DNA from: Silvimonas terrae
GTDB taxonomy: Bacteria > Pseudomonadota > Gammaproteobacteria > Burkholderiales > Chitinibacteraceae
Length of the DNA: 64,000 nucleotides
Direction of reading: 5' to 3'
Assembly (NCBI RefSeq): GCF_014202765.1
Contig: NZ_JACHHN010000007.1
Span: 90,194 to 154,193, forward strand
The notes below the pieces were generated by a model. The model was not told where the DNA came from, ran no database searches, and saw only the letters and a list, made by a program, of their open reading frames with translations. The translations under genes were made by a program, and so were the position numbers. The stretch's first letter is position 1, and every line of letters begins with the position of its first letter. Below are positions 7,930-16,514 of this stretch, piece after piece.

Positions 7930-10128
7930 ATGGTCGCCGTTACCCGCCCGCTTGCCCAGTCCATTGCTGAAGCCGCCGATCCGGCGCGCTGGCTGTCTGC
8001 GCTCTCCAGCCGCTATCCGGCTGAGCATGTCCGCCGCCTGGAACAGGCGCTGGACTGGTCTGCCTCGCTCTATCAAGGCAAGACTCACCCCGACACCAAC
8101 GAGCCGCTGTTTCCGCACGCGGTCGCGGCGGCCTCAATTGTGGCTGACCTGCACCTGGATGCCGACGCGGTCATTGCAACCCTGTTGTTTGCCGTGCCCG
8201 ACAGTCTGGCCGATGCCACCGCCGCCATCGAAACCCATTTTGGCAAAGCCGTCGCCACGCTGGTCGAAGGCGTCTGGCGCGTTCGCAAAATCCGCTCTTT
8301 GGCCCAGGGACGTACACGGGGCGCAGACCATGCCGAGCAGATAGAAGCCCTGCGCAAGATGTTGCTGGCCATGGTTGAAGACATGCGCGTGGTGCTGATC
8401 AATCTGGCCTGGCGCACGCAAACCATGCACACGCTGGGGGGCATGCCCGACGAAGACCGTCGCCGCATCGCGCGGGAGACGCTGGATATCTACGCCCCGC
8501 TGGCCAACCGGCTGGGCGTCTGGCAGATCAAGTGGGAGCTGGAAGACCTGGGTTTCCGCTATATGGAGCCGGAAACCTACAAAAAGATTGCCAAGCTGCT
8601 GGACGAGCGCCGCGTTGACCGCGAGAGTTTCATCAACGACGTGCTCGCCACCTTGCGCACGGAACTGGCCGCCGCCGGCGTAACCCATGTCGATCTGATG
8701 GGCCGGCCCAAGCACATTTTCAGCATCTGGAAAAAGATGCAGAAAAAGAAGCTGGATTTCTCTGAACTCTACGACATCCGCGCCGTGCGCGTGCTGGTCG
8801 ATGACGTCAAAGATTGCTACACCGTGCTGGGGATCATCCACAATCTGTGGCAGCCCATTCCCGGCGAGTTTGACGACTACATTGCCAACCCCAAGGGCAA
8901 CTTCTACCGCAGTTTGCACACGGCCGTCATCGGCCCCAGCGATAAGGCGGTAGAGGTCCAGATCCGCACCTTTGACATGCACGAACACGCCGAATTTGGC
9001 GTGGCCGCGCACTGGCGCTACAAGGAAGGCGGCAAGGGCGACAGCAAGTATGAAGAGAAAATCGCCTGGCTGCGCCAGTTGCTGGACTGGCGCGAAGACA
9101 TGGCCCAGGAAGCGCATCTGGCCGACGCCTTCAAGGCTGAACTGTTTGATGACACCATTTACGTCTTGACCCCGGCCGGCCGCGTGATCGCCTTGCCCAA
9201 GGGCTCTACGCCGGTGGATTTTGCCTATCACTTGCACAGTGATCTGGGCCACCGCTGCCGCGGCGCCAAGGTCAATGGGCAGATCGTGCCGCTGAACACC
9301 GCGCTGGAAAACGGCCAGCGCGTGGAAATCCTCGCGGCCAAAGAAGGCGGCCCCAGCCTGGACTGGCTGCATCAGGGTTATGTCAAAAGCCACCGCGCAG
9401 CGCAGAAAATCCGCTATTGGGTCCGCCAGCAAAACCTGGATGTGGTGGTGGCAGAAGGCAAATCCTTGTACGACAAGGAAGCCGCCCGCGCTGGTGCTAC
9501 CCAGGCCAATCAGGATGAAGTCGCCCAGCGTCTCGGTTACAAAACGGTCAACGAGTTGTATGTGGCGCTGGGGCATGACGATGTGTCGCTGCGGCAACTG
9601 GCCGATGCTTTTGTCACCAGCCCGCCGCCTGTGGAAGAACACATTGCGCCGGAGGACGTGGTCAAGCGCGCCCGCGCTGACCAGCATGGCGAAGGCATTC
9701 TGATTGAGGGCGTGGATCAGTTGATGACCATGCTGGCCAAGTGCTGCAAGCCAGTGCCGCCGGATTCGGTAGTCGGCTTTGTGACCAAAGGCCGTGGTAT
9801 CTCCATCCACCGCTCGGACTGCATTACGCTCAAGCGGCTGGCGGCGGCATCACCCGAGCGCCTGATCAAGGCCGATTGGGGCAAGCAGACTGGCAATGTC
9901 TTTGCCACCGACATCCTGGTGGAGGCCCATGACCGCCCCAGCCTGTTGCGCGACCTCTCGGACGTGATGTCGCGGGAGAAAATCAACGTCACTGGCGTCA
10001 ATACGCTCTCTAAAAACACCTTGGCCCGCATGCGCTTCACGGTGGAAATCCGCGGCGTTGCCGACCTGCCGCGTATTTTTGTGCGGCTATCGGACGTGCC
10101 CGGTGTACTGAAGGTGGAACGTGTCTAA
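7930..10128 (+). CDS. relA: (p)ppGpp synthetase RelA (hydrolase-dead HD domain)
   Basis: Ribosome-associated GTP pyrophosphokinase of 732 residues, the stringent-response synthase activated by amino-acid starvation. The N-terminal HD domain is degenerate: the HDxxED motif is replaced by FAVPDS (residues 87-92), so hydrolysis is not expected. The synthetase domain carries the RelA-type EXDD motif (E313-FDD) and YRSLHT. It is followed by a TGS domain (about 398-460) and a C-terminal ACT domain (about 655-732). These marks separate it from bifunctional SpoT, which must be elsewhere. The downstream gene overlaps its end by 8 bp. Confidence 0.95.
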   Translation: MVAVTRPLAQSIAEAADPARWLSALSSRYPAEHVRRLEQALDWSASLYQGKTHPDTNEPLFPHAVAAASIVADLHLDADAVIATLLFAVPDSLADATAAIETHFGKAVATLVEGVWRVRKIRSLAQGRTRGADHAEQIEALRKMLLAMVEDMRVVLINLAWRTQTMHTLGGMPDEDRRRIARETLDIYAPLANRLGVWQIKWELEDLGFRYMEPETYKKIAKLLDERRVDRESFINDVLATLRTELAAAGVTHVDLMGRPKHIFSIWKKMQKKKLDFSELYDIRAVRVLVDDVKDCYTVLGIIHNLWQPIPGEFDDYIANPKGNFYRSLHTAVIGPSDKAVEVQIRTFDMHEHAEFGVAAHWRYKEGGKGDSKYEEKIAWLRQLLDWREDMAQEAHLADAFKAELFDDTIYVLTPAGRVIALPKGSTPVDFAYHLHSDLGHRCRGAKVNGQIVPLNTALENGQRVEILAAKEGGPSLDWLHQGYVKSHRAAQKIRYWVRQQNLDVVVAEGKSLYDKEAARAGATQANQDEVAQRLGYKTVNELYVALGHDDVSLRQLADAFVTSPPPVEEHIAPEDVVKRARADQHGEGILIEGVDQLMTMLAKCCKPVPPDSVVGFVTKGRGISIHRSDCITLKRLAAASPERLIKADWGKQTGNVFATDILVEAHDRPSLLRDLSDVMSREKINVTGVNTLSKNTLARMRFTVEIRGVADLPRIFVRLSDVPGVLKVERV

Positions 10129-10714
10129 AAAACCGGGCTTCTTGCCATTGCTGGCCCTGCTCCTGCCCGCCATCGCTGGCGCGGCAGATGTGGCATCGGG
10201 GGGCAGCGCCGCCGCACCCAGCCCGGCGCAGCAGCTGGCGGCAGCCGGGGCACTGACACCAACCCGCTTTCGGGATAACTGGAACGGGATCGTCAGCAAG
10301 ATTGCCGCCATGGGCACGGCCGAGCGGGGCCGCGCATTAAGCGAGAGCCTGATGCTGGGCGAAATGACACCTGTGGCAGACAGCGCCTGGCTGGCGCGTT
10401 GCGGCGATGGCGACCGCGTGACGCTTGCCGCAGCCACGCTAACATCACCACTTACCCAGGTGATGATCGAGACCCCCATCAACGCAGCGCAACTGGGCCC
10501 CGGCCGCGTCGCCCCAGCGGTGATGTGGACCATTGGTTTCTTCCACCCGGAACGCAACAGTGACGACATCCAGAACATGGCGGTGCAATTGATGCGGGGC
10601 ATGGCTAGCCAGCAAGTCAGCACTCTCCAGGATGGCACCGATGAATACCGCCTGAGCGCCCTGCCCGACGGCGCACTGCGGTTTGAAGCACGCCGTTTCG
10701 CTGCTGCAAAATAA
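10121..10714 (+). CDS. secreted protein of unknown function
   Basis: 197-residue protein starting at GTG inside the end of relA, with AAGGTGG as ribosome-binding site. Residues 1-22 form a signal peptide ending IAGAA, so export to the periplasm is expected. The mature part has a single obvious cysteine (near WLARCGDGD) and an Ala-rich start, and no family is recognised. Overlap with relA implies translational coupling. Whether it has any stringent-response role is unknown. Confidence 0.75.
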   Translation: MSKKPGFLPLLALLLPAIAGAADVASGGSAAAPSPAQQLAAAGALTPTRFRDNWNGIVSKIAAMGTAERGRALSESLMLGEMTPVADSAWLARCGDGDRVTLAAATLTSPLTQVMIETPINAAQLGPGRVAPAVMWTIGFFHPERNSDDIQNMAVQLMRGMASQQVSTLQDGTDEYRLSALPDGALRFEARRFAAAK

Positions 10715-10724
10715 TCTTGATTTT

Positions 10725-10845
10725 GTAACCCGGATGGAGGCGTAGCCGGGAATCCGGGGTTGCGCTATTGACCAGGGTAGAGGGTGTGCTTGCGTTCCTT
10801 CTTGCCGGCCCCCCCGGATTCTCGCTTCGCTCCATCCGGGCTACG
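10725..10845. repeat. large imperfect inverted repeat between convergent genes
   Basis: GTAACCCGGATGGAG (from 10725) and the reverse complement of the segment ending CTCCATCCGGGCTAC (10829-10844) match over about 34 bp, extending through AATCCGGGG. The arms belong to the same dispersed family as 60-98. Between two convergent genes it could end both transcripts. Confidence 0.7.
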
Positions 10846-10847
10846 AA

Positions 10848-11912
10848 TCAGCCCAGCGTCGGGCTAATGATCCCGGTGATCAACAGCACCGTCTGCAACA
10901 CCCCAAACAATGCAATCGCCCCCGCCCCCGCCCAGGACAAGCCGCGTTGCCAGCCACTACGCCGACCGTGCGCGGGCGTGAGCCGGTTGACACCCATCGC
11001 GCCCAGACTGATCAGCGAGACGGTGATGGCCACGCCTGCGGCCATGGCAAAGGTAGAGAGCACACCAGTCAGGAAAATCCCGTTGGCCAGGCAAAAGATC
11101 AACACCAGAATCGCCCCGGTACACGGGCGTAAACCTACCGCCGCGCCGGCCAGCGCCATTTGGCGCCAGTTACGGGCCGCACGGTCTGACCCGGCTGCAC
11201 GATAAGTGATCTTGCCCGTGCCCTTGCCCGCCGTCTTACGCCGCAACGGCGCATGCATCGCCCCGGCTTTGGGCGCTTGCGCCTGGTCAGGCTCGCAACC
11301 GCAGGTATCCAGCCCGCGCGCCAACCGCCATAACATCAACACACCCATGCCGCCCAGGATGGCGTAACTGACCGTTTCCAGCGTGGCCGCGTGGTTAAGG
11401 ATGCTCAGCGAGCTATTGCCCAGCAATGCCGCCAGGCCCCCCACCAGCACAATGGCGCACAAGGCTTGTACCGTCGCCGCCCAGGCACTCAAGGCCACGC
11501 CATGCAACACACGTGCGCGCTGGGTCAGAAAATAACTACCAATCACCACCTTGCCATGTCCTGGCCCGGCGGCATGCAGCACGCCATACACGAAGGACAC
11601 CAGCACAATCAGCCACAGGGCTGTGGAACTGCCATTCTGCCGGCTCTGCTGCAATGCCTCGCGCAGAACGGCGTTGAGCTTGCTTTGCCACACCACCAAC
11701 TGGCCAATCACCGCGCGAACCGGCGCGGGCAAAGTGGAGAGTGCCGGTTGCGCAGTGGCGGTTGGTGCAACCGCGCTGGCCGCGGGCGCAGAGGCCGTTT
11801 GTACGACAGCACGGCCAAAGTAATCCACCGCCATGGCCGGTTGCGCCACGGCGATCGCCACCAGCGCCAGCAACAGGGCGATGAACCAGCGGGGTGATGC
11901 AAGCAGCGACAT
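10848..11912 (-). CDS. NicO/RcnA-family nickel-cobalt (metal) permease
   Basis: 354-residue inner-membrane protein with an N-terminal signal/anchor helix, an Ala/Pro/Thr-rich periplasmic stretch and about six further hydrophobic helices. The motif GVLHAAGPGHGKVVIGSYF is the HxxxPGHGK signature of the NicO family (Ni/Co transport, RcnA-like). The ATG at 11912 shares its A with the stop of the upstream DUF1007 gene (TGATG) and has GGAAGGTG upstream, so the two are translationally coupled. The metal and direction of transport are inference. Terminal Cys pair LDTCGCEPDQ in a cytoplasmic loop could bind metal. Confidence 0.88.
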   Translation of the reverse strand: MSLLASPRWFIALLLALVAIAVAQPAMAVDYFGRAVVQTASAPAASAVAPTATAQPALSTLPAPVRAVIGQLVVWQSKLNAVLREALQQSRQNGSSTALWLIVLVSFVYGVLHAAGPGHGKVVIGSYFLTQRARVLHGVALSAWAATVQALCAIVLVGGLAALLGNSSLSILNHAATLETVSYAILGGMGVLMLWRLARGLDTCGCEPDQAQAPKAGAMHAPLRRKTAGKGTGKITYRAAGSDRAARNWRQMALAGAAVGLRPCTGAILVLIFCLANGIFLTGVLSTFAMAAGVAITVSLISLGAMGVNRLTPAHGRRSGWQRGLSWAGAGAIALFGVLQTVLLITGIISPTLG

Positions 11913-12502
11913 CAGCAATTCACCTTCCAGACCAGCGGGTTGACCGAGCCATAAAAGATCGGATGCGCATGGTCTTCAAACGAGTTGAGTTTGCAGCTCC
12001 CGATGCCATCGCCCGTCACGGTCACGGACGTGGCGTTGGTGGGCTCGTAATCCACAAAATAAGACTCATCATAAAACCCCAGCGTCACCCGCCCCTGATG
12101 CGGATCGACCGGCCGCTCCAGCGGCAGGGTGAACTCGTACACCATTTTGTTGCCTTCCAGCTTTGCCACAAAGTCGGTAGGCGATTTGACGTTGATCTGG
12201 GTTTTTTCGATAAACACGTGCTGAAAGTAACCGTAGTTCTGCAAATTATCGAACCCGCCTTTTTTGACTTTGGCGGCCTCGGCTTTCGTCAGCGGTTTGC
12301 CTGGTTTGTGATCTTTGGCGACATCACCCAACACCGCCGTGGTGAAGTCTTCATCAAACACCCAGCGCTCTTTGAGCGCTTCAATCTTGCCCTGTTTGAA
12401 CTGGACGGCCACATCGTAAGTAACCCAAACGTGCGGATGGGCCTGCGCCAGCGCAGGGAGCAACACAATGGCCAGCGGCCAGCAACGGAACACGCGCAAC
12501 AT
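11912..12502 (-). CDS. DUF1007 periplasmic protein, partner of NicO permease
   Basis: 196 residues with a signal peptide (MLRVFRCWPLAIVLLPALAQA) followed by HPHVWVTYDV, the hallmark start of DUF1007 proteins. The His-rich mature N-terminus could bind a metal ion. DUF1007 genes are commonly next to NicO permeases, as here. An in-frame upstream ATG at 12547 would add 15 residues before the signal peptide and lacks a ribosome-binding site, so 12502 is preferred. Confidence 0.85.
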   Translation of the reverse strand: MLRVFRCWPLAIVLLPALAQAHPHVWVTYDVAVQFKQGKIEALKERWVFDEDFTTAVLGDVAKDHKPGKPLTKAEAAKVKKGGFDNLQNYGYFQHVFIEKTQINVKSPTDFVAKLEGNKMVYEFTLPLERPVDPHQGRVTLGFYDESYFVDYEPTNATSVTVTGDGIGSCKLNSFEDHAHPIFYGSVNPLVWKVNC

Positions 12503-12617
12503 GAGATCAACCAGAAGAACATCAACAAAGCCGCAAGCGGTGGGCATTTAACGGCCAGGCGCGCCGGACGATGACACGCGTGGCGCGCCAGTATGGCGCC
12601 ATGCAGCGGGACCCAAT

Positions 12618-12645
12618 AAAAAAGCGGCCAGAAGGCCGCTTTTTT
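12618..12645 (-). terminator. intrinsic terminator of pyk
   Basis: GCGGCC-AGAA-GGCCGC stem-loop flanked by A6 and T6. It lies 20 bp after the pyk stop and could work in either direction. Confidence 0.92.
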
Positions 12646-12665
12646 GGGAATGCCGTTCGTTCGCC

Positions 12666-14105
12666 TTAGCGCGTACGACGCTCACCCACTTTCACGATCT
12701 TCAGGCTGTTGGTGCTGCCACCCAGGCCAACCACGTCGCCGTAAGTGAACACCACCAGATCACCCTGCTGGACCACACCGCGCTGGATCAGTTCCAGTTC
12801 GGCACGGATCAACAACGCTTCCTGATTGGCGTTTTCGTAAGACATGATGAACGGGTAGACGTCGCGGAACAGTGCCAGACGGGCGTAGGTGTCGGCTTCC
12901 GGCGTCAGGGCGTAAACCGGTACGCCACTGATAAAGCGCGACAGCCACAATGCCGAAGCACCAGACTGCGTCAGCGCAGCAATCGCCTTGACCTTCAGGT
13001 GACCGGCAGCGAACAGTGCCGCCATGGCCACAGATTGGTCGATACGGGTGAAGTCGCCTTGTTTGAGCACTTCGTCGCTGATGCGGCTGTCTTGCGACTT
13101 TTCCGCTTCCAGACAGATCCGTGCCATGGCTTCCACGGTTTCGACCGGGAACTTGCCGCTGGCAGACTCGGCCGACAACATGACGGCATCGGTACCGTCC
13201 AGCACGGCGTTGGCCACGTCGGAGACTTCCGCACGGGTCGGCACCGGGCTGGAAATCATGGACTCCATCATCTGCGTGGCAGTAATGGTCAGCTTGTTCT
13301 TGCGGCGTGCCGCCTTGATCATCTTCTTTTGCAAGGCCGGCACAGCAGCGTCGCCCACTTCAACCGCCAGATCGCCACGGGCAACCATGATGCCATCAGA
13401 CGCATCCAGAATTTCTTCCAGATTGGTAATGGCTTCAGTGCGTTCGATCTTGGCGATCAGCAATGCCTTGCTGCCAGCAGCGCGCAACAGCGTGCGGGCC
13501 ATGTACATATCGGCGCCACTCTTGGGGAAAGACACAGCCACATAGTCCGCCTTGATGACGGCAGCGGTCTTGATGTCTTCCATGTCTTTGGCAGTCAGCG
13601 CCGGTGCGGTCAAACCACCGCCTTGCTGATTGATACCCTTGTTGTTGGACAGCACGCCACCCACTTTGACGCGGGTATGGACTTCGCTACCCAGCACTTC
13701 GGTGACTTCCAGCACAATGCGACCGTCATCGAGCAGCAGGATGGCGCCCGGCGACACATCGTTCGGCAGCTCTTTGTAATCCAGACCCACGCGATGCACG
13801 TTACCGAGGCCATCGTACGCAGCATCCAGAATGAAGCTTTCGCCGTTGACGAGGTCAACCTTGTTGTCTTCAAACTTGCGCACGCGGATTTTGGGGCCTT
13901 GCAAGTCCACCAGGATTGCCAGCGGCTGGTTGGCCTTGGTGGCTTCCTGGCGCACCAGGTCGGCACGATCCATATGGTCTTGCGCCGTGCCGTGAGAGAA
14001 ATTGAGGCGGACCATGTTCACGCCGGCGTTGACAAGACGGCCCAGTGTGGCGGCATCGTTGGAAGCCGGGCCCAGCGTGGCTACGATTTTTGTGCTGCGT
14101 TGCAT
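12666..14105 (-). CDS. pyk: pyruvate kinase
   Basis: Glycolytic enzyme converting phosphoenolpyruvate and ADP to pyruvate and ATP, 479 residues, close to the PykA length. Motifs: RSTKIVATLGPAS at the N-terminus, NMVRLNFSHG, DLQGPKIRVR, LIAKIERTEA, MVARGDLAVEVG and ITATQMMESMI (K+/Mg2+ and substrate residues), and the C-terminal allosteric domain ending VGLGGSTNSLKIVKV. The start at 14105 (MQRSTKI) has AGGAG upstream; the 11 residues from an earlier in-frame codon are not family-like. It is single-gene, with its own terminator. Confidence 0.96.
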   Translation of the reverse strand: MQRSTKIVATLGPASNDAATLGRLVNAGVNMVRLNFSHGTAQDHMDRADLVRQEATKANQPLAILVDLQGPKIRVRKFEDNKVDLVNGESFILDAAYDGLGNVHRVGLDYKELPNDVSPGAILLLDDGRIVLEVTEVLGSEVHTRVKVGGVLSNNKGINQQGGGLTAPALTAKDMEDIKTAAVIKADYVAVSFPKSGADMYMARTLLRAAGSKALLIAKIERTEAITNLEEILDASDGIMVARGDLAVEVGDAAVPALQKKMIKAARRKNKLTITATQMMESMISSPVPTRAEVSDVANAVLDGTDAVMLSAESASGKFPVETVEAMARICLEAEKSQDSRISDEVLKQGDFTRIDQSVAMAALFAAGHLKVKAIAALTQSGASALWLSRFISGVPVYALTPEADTYARLALFRDVYPFIMSYENANQEALLIRAELELIQRGVVQQGDLVVFTYGDVVGLGGSTNSLKIVKVGERRTR

Positions 14106-14304
14106 GCAATTCACTCCTGTCTCTGATCGAGAGATCACTGTTGTTCTGCTGCTGTTGCAATCGGGTAGTCAGGCTAGCCGGCGCGGCAGGATTGGCACCC
14201 CTGCCCGGCACGGCTAGTCAATACGAAGCTGACGGGGTATGCAATACCCATATTGATTTATGTCGCTGGGCACGCACCGCATAGCGGCGCGATCAATGGT
14301 CAGG

Positions 14305-14379
14305 TGGTGTCCCCAGCAGGAATCGAACCTGCAACTAGCCCTTAGGAGGGGCTTGTTATATCCATTTAACTATGGAGAC
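14305..14379 (-). tRNA. tRNA-Arg (anticodon CCT)
   Basis: Cloverleaf on the minus strand. Acceptor GTCTCCA pairs with TGGGGAC, with discriminator A and encoded CCA (14305-14307). The anticodon loop is CTCCTAA closed by AGCCC/GGGCT, giving anticodon CCT (reads AGG). The T-arm contains GGTTCGATTCC. 75 nt with CCA. Confidence 0.95.
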
Positions 14380-14903
14380 ATGCCAGACAACCAAAACCCG
14401 CTATCTCCATGAAACGCTTGCAAAAAGCCGGTTTAACGGGGTTGTGCGCGCGGGCGCCTGGTGGTGTATTCCCGCTTTTATGGTCGTTTCCCTCAAGCCG
14501 GGCGCTGTAAATTGGCAGCAAAGCCACTTTGCCGCGTACCCGGCGATGTGGCCCGCATTATACCGGCTTGCCCAGCAAGACGCGCAAGTCCAGCCAGTAA
14601 AGAGCGCAGAAACTGATTTCGGGCAGATTCGGGCATGTCTATTGGCGGATTTGCGCAAAATACCAGACGGATCAGACTGGCCTGTCCCGCAATGTGCGCC
14701 ACCCTCTCCCTACAGTATTGCGCAAAAGCCGCAGTTTTTTCGTGCGGCATGCGCTTTCGTAAGCAAATGATAAAATCGGATCAAAATTTGCCCGTTACAA
14801 ATAAAGATCCATTACAGATTCAGACATAAAATCAACGGCATTTTCTTGAAACCCAATAAATATCGAAAACACGAAGAAATCCCAGGGAAAGGATTGACCA
14901 TAA
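14380..14903. other. 524-bp stretch without a supported gene
   Basis: No frame here has a family-like sequence. From about 14760 the sequence turns AT-rich up to the next start at 14904, so the promoter of the NHL lipoprotein gene probably lies here. I could not fix a -35/-10 pair. The tRNA-Arg promoter should lie just right of 14379. Confidence 0.5.
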
Positions 14904-16277
14904 ATGACGCGAAATAAAATCAGCTTGCTCGCGCTGGTATTGAGCACGGCCCTCCTGGGCGCGTGCGGCAGCAGCTCAGACAACAGCACATCGGCTCCGG
15001 TTGGCACCACACCAACGCCCACGCCAGTCACGCCAACGCCGACACCGGCAGTGGTCACCTATACGGTCAGCGGTACCCTCACCGGGTTGGCCAATGCGGC
15101 CGTCTTGACGCTGCAAAACAATGGTGGCGATACATTGACTGTGCAGGCCAATGGCACCTTCAAGTTTGCTACGCCACTGGCAGCCGCCAGCAGTTATGGC
15201 GTCACCATCAAGGGCCAACCGGCAGGCTTCCAGGCCTGTGTCGTGACCCAGGGCAGTGGCACCGTGAACGCCAATGTGGGCAGTGTGCTGGTGAACTGTG
15301 CGGCGGGTCGTGGCCAGACCAGCGTGGTTGCGGGTGTTGCCGGCATTGCCAGTTTGCATAACGGTGCGGGCACAACGGCATTCTTCCACGGCCCGGATGC
15401 GCTGGCTGAGGATAGCCAGGGCAACCTGTATGTGGCGGATCAATGGAATAACGCAATCCGCAAGGTGGTATTCAATACCGATGGCACAACCACCGTCTCC
15501 ACCGTCGCCGGTGGTACGCAGGGTTCCGCAGACGGTACCGGGGCGGCTGCGCAATTCAATCTGCCTTCCGGCCTGGCGCTGGATGGCAATGGCAATCTGT
15601 ATGTGGCGGACTCCAGCAACAACATGATCCGCAAGATCGTGCTGGCGACCGGGGTCGTTACCACCGTGGCTGGCAGCACCAGCGCCGGCAGTGCAGATGG
15701 CAGCAACACGGTTGCCCGCTTCAGCATCCCCTACGGCGTGGCGATTGATGCCAGTGGCGCGCTGTACGTGGCAGATGCCAGCAATAACGCCTTGCGCAAA
15801 ATCGTACTGGGCGCCGGCAATACCGCAACGGTCTCCACCATTGCCAACGGGGTGTCCGGCCTGGTAGCACCCACCGCAATCGCCCCTGACAGTAGCGGCA
15901 ATTTCTATATCACCGGTGGCAACCAGATCTTCAAGGTCACGGCCGGCGGTGTCGTGACCAGCATTGCCGGGTCGGCGAGCGCAGGTAGCGCCGATGGCCA
16001 GGGCGCGGCGGCCGGGTTTAACGCGCCGTTTGGATTAGCGCTGGATGCGCAGGGTAACCTGCTGGTGGCTGATGCGCAGAACAACGAAATCCGCATGGTC
16101 AAACAGGATGGTACGGTCAGCACGCTGGCGGGCACGACCACGGCCAGCAGTGTGAACGGTACGGGTAGTGCTGCCGGTTTCTACTTGCCACGCGGTCTTG
16201 TGCTTGACCCCAGCGGCACCTTGTTCGTTGCGGAATGGGGCAATCAGCTTATTCGCAAGGTCACACCGGTTCAGTAA
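14904..16277 (+). CDS. NHL-repeat (beta-propeller) lipoprotein
   Basis: 457 residues. Signal peptide with lipobox LLGAC (Cys 21), then a Ser/Thr/Pro linker (TPTPTPVTPTPTP), then an immunoglobulin-like segment (about 50-130), then at least five NHL repeats. The repeats show the recurring GLALDGNGNLYVADSSNNMI-type phrase (also DALAEDSQGNLYVADQWNNA and GLALDAQGNLLVADAQNNEI). Such propellers usually bind proteins or sugars at the cell surface; no enzyme activity can be read from it. It is monocistronic with a terminator at 16322. Confidence 0.88.
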   Translation: MTRNKISLLALVLSTALLGACGSSSDNSTSAPVGTTPTPTPVTPTPTPAVVTYTVSGTLTGLANAAVLTLQNNGGDTLTVQANGTFKFATPLAAASSYGVTIKGQPAGFQACVVTQGSGTVNANVGSVLVNCAAGRGQTSVVAGVAGIASLHNGAGTTAFFHGPDALAEDSQGNLYVADQWNNAIRKVVFNTDGTTTVSTVAGGTQGSADGTGAAAQFNLPSGLALDGNGNLYVADSSNNMIRKIVLATGVVTTVAGSTSAGSADGSNTVARFSIPYGVAIDASGALYVADASNNALRKIVLGAGNTATVSTIANGVSGLVAPTAIAPDSSGNFYITGGNQIFKVTAGGVVTSIAGSASAGSADGQGAAAGFNAPFGLALDAQGNLLVADAQNNEIRMVKQDGTVSTLAGTTTASSVNGTGSAAGFYLPRGLVLDPSGTLFVAEWGNQLIRKVTPVQ

Positions 16278-16321
16278 AACGTGAATGCACCCGCCCTGTT
16301 GCCGCCGGTGCGGCGCAGCCA

Positions 16322-16353
16322 ACAAAAGCCCGTGTTTCACGGGCTTTTGTTTT
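16322..16353 (+). terminator. intrinsic terminator after NHL lipoprotein
   Basis: ACAAAAGCCCGTG-TTT-CACGGGCTTTTGT followed by TTT. A perfect 13-bp stem, 45 bp past the stop codon. Confidence 0.9.
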
Positions 16354-16514
16354 GCCAGCTGTGGGACAAAACGTTGCATAAACATCGCCAGGCTGGATAT
16401 ATCCGGTCCTCTGGCGCTACGCTCGTCATCCAGGCCGCGACCCGGCCGTTAATGGCATACCGCAAGTACTGCTTCATCCCCCAATACGGACACCCCGTCA
16501 CACAGGAGCACAAC

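Noticed and set aside
8134-9810. 558-codon minus-strand frame inside relA
   Set aside because: Antisense shadow of relA.
14372-14770. 132-codon frame after tRNA-Arg
   Set aside because: It begins inside the tRNA gene and its product resembles nothing.
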